From Chersky-299 sp963749535 (GTDB lineage: Bacteria > Actinomycetota > Thermoleophilia > RBG-16-64-13): DNA of 64,000 bases. Numbering within the stretch: the stretch's first letter is position 1; the number at the start of each line of letters is the position of its first letter. The notes beneath the pieces were generated by a model. The model made no database searches, had not been told where the DNA came from, and worked only from the letters and a program-made list of their open reading frames with translations. A program made the position numbers and the translations under genes. Location of the stretch: NCBI GenBank assembly GCA_963749535.1, contig CAVVNF010000019.1, positions 184,873-248,872 of the forward strand, in the 5' to 3' direction. Shown here in pieces: positions 61,996 through 64,000 of this stretch.

Positions 61996-63958
61996 ATGAA
62001 ATCTTTCAGTCCAAGTCCAGCATCAAAATATTGTGAAAATCATCCTGCTTATTTAAAACGCCAAATATGTGTAACGTGCTGCGAAAAGATATGTCAGCAT
62101 GTTTTAGCGACAAGCCATGAAAATCATGAGATCAAGAATTATGCAGATTTTATGAAAAACTTTGTGAAGGTCAGGGATAGTTTGATTAAGAAGAAGGAAG
62201 GAAGTATGGAAAATATGAAAGCAAAAATTGAACAGTTGAATGGGAAAATAAAAAGAATTGGGGTGAAGCAAAAAGAGTACTTTGGTGAAGAGAAGAAATT
62301 GGAACAGGTGGTGGAAAAGAAGGTAAAGGGGATGGCGGAGGGATTTAATGAAGTCAGAGGGGAGATACTCAAATTAAGTACCCGCATTGCATCCATGGCC
62401 GACCTTGAAAAATCAAAGCTTGAGTCCGAAATCATAACCCTTAAATCCGACTGCGAAACCATGCTATCCGAGAACAACTTATTTTCGATCTGCCACTTTC
62501 TTGAATACTCCCAGCAAGCCGAAACTATTGCTTCCGTTCCTACATTACCATCCATCGACCAAAAGCTCAGCGAACTTGAATCCCGCGTCCAATCTTTTGA
62601 ATCCATCTGTTTACACGACAGTTTGGCTGAAGCTATTAACGAAGCAATTCCTGTAATTTCGCCTGACAAAAAGAAACAGGATGAAAGTAGTGGGAATTTA
62701 TCAGCTATTATTGCATTGCAATCAGGCAGTATTCCTTCAGAGTATAAACATAGGAATTTCTCGCAAATACCAGGAGATAACAGTTTATACACAATGAGTA
62801 TGCAATCTGAAAAGATGGACTCTATTAAAGTTAACCACAATCTTCAATCCAAGTACACTCAATTGCAACATTTAAACAAAGAAATTGAGATGAGAAATGC
62901 AGAGCTCCTACTCTTAGATAAAAACTACTCCACTCTCTCCATGAAAAACAATGATATAAAAATCCAACTCGAGAAGAACAATGCACTTTTAAATGAAAGT
63001 TTGACGATATCCAAAAAGGAGGAAATTCCAGAGATCACCAATCTCCGCCAATTCAAAACCTCCCATCGCGCGACCAAATATCTTGTTCCCAAAATACCAA
63101 ACTTCAGCATTATAAATCCAATTTGCAAGAAATAATAAAAAAGTATACCACCCCCGATATGCCACAGTTCTTTAATATCCCTGATAAAATGACTGAAATT
63201 ATTCAATGCGCTGACTCTATTATGGGGCACTTTATCCAGCAAATTAAAAATGAAAAAATGAAAATCATAGAAAAAAGAAGAGAAATCAAGAAACAAAATT
63301 CCCGAAAGCCAACTTGAAGAGAAGATAGTAAAACGGAGTGAAAGCCAGGAACGGAAAAGTAATAAAGTGGTTAAAAAGAATCATTATATTGCAGTTATCA
63401 AGGGAAAAATTAAAGAAAAGATGCAAATGTTGAAAATGGAAATAAAAAGTGTGCAAAGCTTGTTGGATGAGGGGAAGAATAATTTACAAGAAAGTCTGAA
63501 AGATTGGGGCTCTATAATCAAGAAAGTAAAGAAGAAGCCAAAGATTGTCACGTATTTTGGATAAATTCGCACAGCTAAAATTTCCCCATATAGAAGTATC
63601 CCAGTTGAATGATAAAATTTATAGCATATCAGAAAATCTAAAAGAAAATCAAGAATCATATCATAAACAGCAAAACACTGAAAATGATAAAAATGCCATC
63701 ACTTATATGCTCCTCCTAGAGTTACTCCAATGTTCAACAAAAATCAATACTCTCCAAACCACTCTAAATAAACTCCATAATTCATATTTATCCACAATAA
63801 CCGAAACCAGCAAAAATGTGTCAGAATTGAAAAGTAAAATTGAGGAACTTGAAAATATCTCGAAAGGTCAGAAAGAATGTATTGAAGAATTGAATAGCAA
63901 AAACAGTTTGCAGATAGAGAATTCGGATGAAAAAAAGAAAATTATACAAGCAAATAAT
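61996..63958 (+). CDS. Ciliate B-box zinc finger/coiled-coil protein with predicted tiny introns (3' end not closed)
   Basis: ATG 52 bp after the telomere. Residues ~13-50 form a B-box-like zinc site: C-x2-H, C-x2-C and C/H pairs, then H-x2-H (YCENHPAYLKRQICVTCCEK, then CQHVLATSHENHE). Most of the rest is Lys/Glu-rich coiled coil, a TRIM/RBCC-like layout without a RING. The first frame runs 379 codons to TAA at 63,133, but coding signal continues in shifted frames (QEIIKKYTTPDMPQFF; IKEKMQMLKMEIKSVQ; VSELKSKIEELENISKGQKE). Two GT-AG introns (63,085-63,107 and 63,547-63,574) repair two of three shifts; one more near 63,297 needs a single extra base. No stop is reached before the right telomere. 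Glutamine is always CAA/CAG and Cys always TGY in the long exon. Confidence 0.7.
63085..63107 (+). other. Predicted 23-nt intron in the ciliate gene
   Basis: Begins GTTCCC, ends CTTCAG, and lies exactly between codons. Removing it joins TSHRATKYL to HYKSNLQEIIKKY, the frame that stays open for the next ~190 bases. It removes the need to use the TAA at 63,133. Confidence 0.5.
63547..63574 (+). other. Predicted 28-nt intron in the ciliate gene
   Basis: Begins GTCACG, ends CGCACAG, between codons, and contains the in-frame TAA at 63,562-63,564. Removing it joins KKKPKI to LKFPHIEVSQLNDKI, a frame open to the chromosome end. Confidence 0.45.
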
Positions 63959-64000
63959 GGGGTTTTGGGGTTTTGGGGTTTTGGGGTTTTGGGGTTTGGG
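63959..64000 (+). repeat. Right telomere, G4T4 repeats
   Basis: G4 followed by T4G4 units to the last base of the window (the final unit has T3), the mirror image of the left telomere. Confidence 0.95.

Larger units (their letters stand above)
61899..64000. other. Ciliate gene-sized macronuclear chromosome (nanochromosome), telomere to telomere
   Basis: 2.1 kb of AT-rich DNA between C4A4 repeats on the left and G4T4 repeats on the right, carrying one gene with a 52-bp AT-rich leader. C4A4/G4T4 telomeres on gene-sized chromosomes are known in spirotrich ciliates (Euplotes, Oxytricha, Stylonychia) and in Armophorea such as Nyctotherus. Base composition, codon use and introns are all unlike the bacterial part, to which it is directly fused. 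Confidence 0.93.

Noticed and set aside
63130..63317. Read-through of TAA TAA as glutamine in the ciliate gene
   Set aside because: That frame soon meets TGA and loses coiled-coil character, whereas the shifted frame stays open and coiled-coil-like.
61899..64000. Horizontal transfer of a ciliate gene into the bacterial chromosome
   Set aside because: The piece keeps both terminal telomeres and eukaryote-like introns, and the bacterial side is an error-rich contig end cut in mid-gene; a mis-join explains this more simply.

Overview
The first ~61.9 kb is a dense, high-GC bacterial chromosome segment. It looks like an actinomycetote (Actinomycetota): it carries an actinobacterial integration host factor (mihF) in the mihF-gmk-rpoZ-coaBC order, a WhiG/FliA-type sigma gene between rpsB and a xerC-like recombinase, and GTP-type PEP carboxykinase. 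The class is not certain. A deep-branching, probably anaerobic group near Coriobacteriia or Thermoleophilia is my inference from gene content. The last 2.1 kb (61,899-64,000) is something different: an AT-rich DNA piece with C4A4 repeats at its left end and G4T4 repeats at its right end. This is the architecture of a complete gene-sized macronuclear chromosome of a ciliate.

Nearly all bacterial genes lie on the minus strand and form long overlapping operons. Read in transcription order within each block they are: (i) rimP-nusA-ylxR-infB-DUF503-rbfA-nrnA-truB-ribF (8.0 to 0 kb), preceded by proS; (ii) uppS-cdsA-dxr-rseP-ispG downstream of rpsB-tsf-pyrH-frr (18.5 to 10 kb), joining translation, cell-wall lipid carrier and MEP isoprenoid steps; (iii) yraN-comM-dprA-xerC-whiG (23.8 to 18.7 kb); (iv) smc-ftsY and ffh-rpsP-khpA-rimM-trmD-lepB-(lepB remnant)-rplS-lepB-rnhB (36 to 24.8 kb); (v) plsX, acpP, rnc (38.3 to 36.1 kb); (vi) mihF-gmk-rpoZ-coaBC (42.4 to 39.9 kb); (vii) carB-pyrK-pyrD (47.9 to 42.5 kb); (viii) a mixed block of formyltransferase, glycosyltransferase, carbamate kinase, M48 protease, Mut7-C nuclease, DUF2294, then pckG-aminotransferase and fba (60.7 to 48.3 kb). 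Plus-strand genes are few: a MutY-like glycosylase, an unknown protein near 31 kb, rpoD, and an MFS transporter.

Regulatory signals that can be read directly include a sigma-70 promoter followed by an intrinsic terminator just upstream of rimP-nusA (a likely NusA autoregulation attenuator), a perfect LexA/SOS box inside the spacer of an rpoD promoter with a second consensus promoter downstream, a promoter that should give a leaderless mihF transcript, and a strong terminator after rpoD.

Sequence quality matters for interpretation. infB, ispG, frr and tsf each carry exactly one extra base, and correcting it restores the expected family length. pckG and fba (57.9-60.7 kb) carry about eight extra bases each, and the GGDEF/EAL remnant after them is also broken. 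comM has an in-frame TGA inside a 45-bp quasi-palindromic insertion. The error density rises sharply toward the junction with the ciliate chromosome, as expected of a thinly covered contig end. The most economical reading is that the bacterial contig and the ciliate nanochromosome were joined artificially, in a chimeric read or by the assembler. The ciliate piece itself is intact at both telomeres and encodes a B-box/coiled-coil protein that appears to contain tiny introns.
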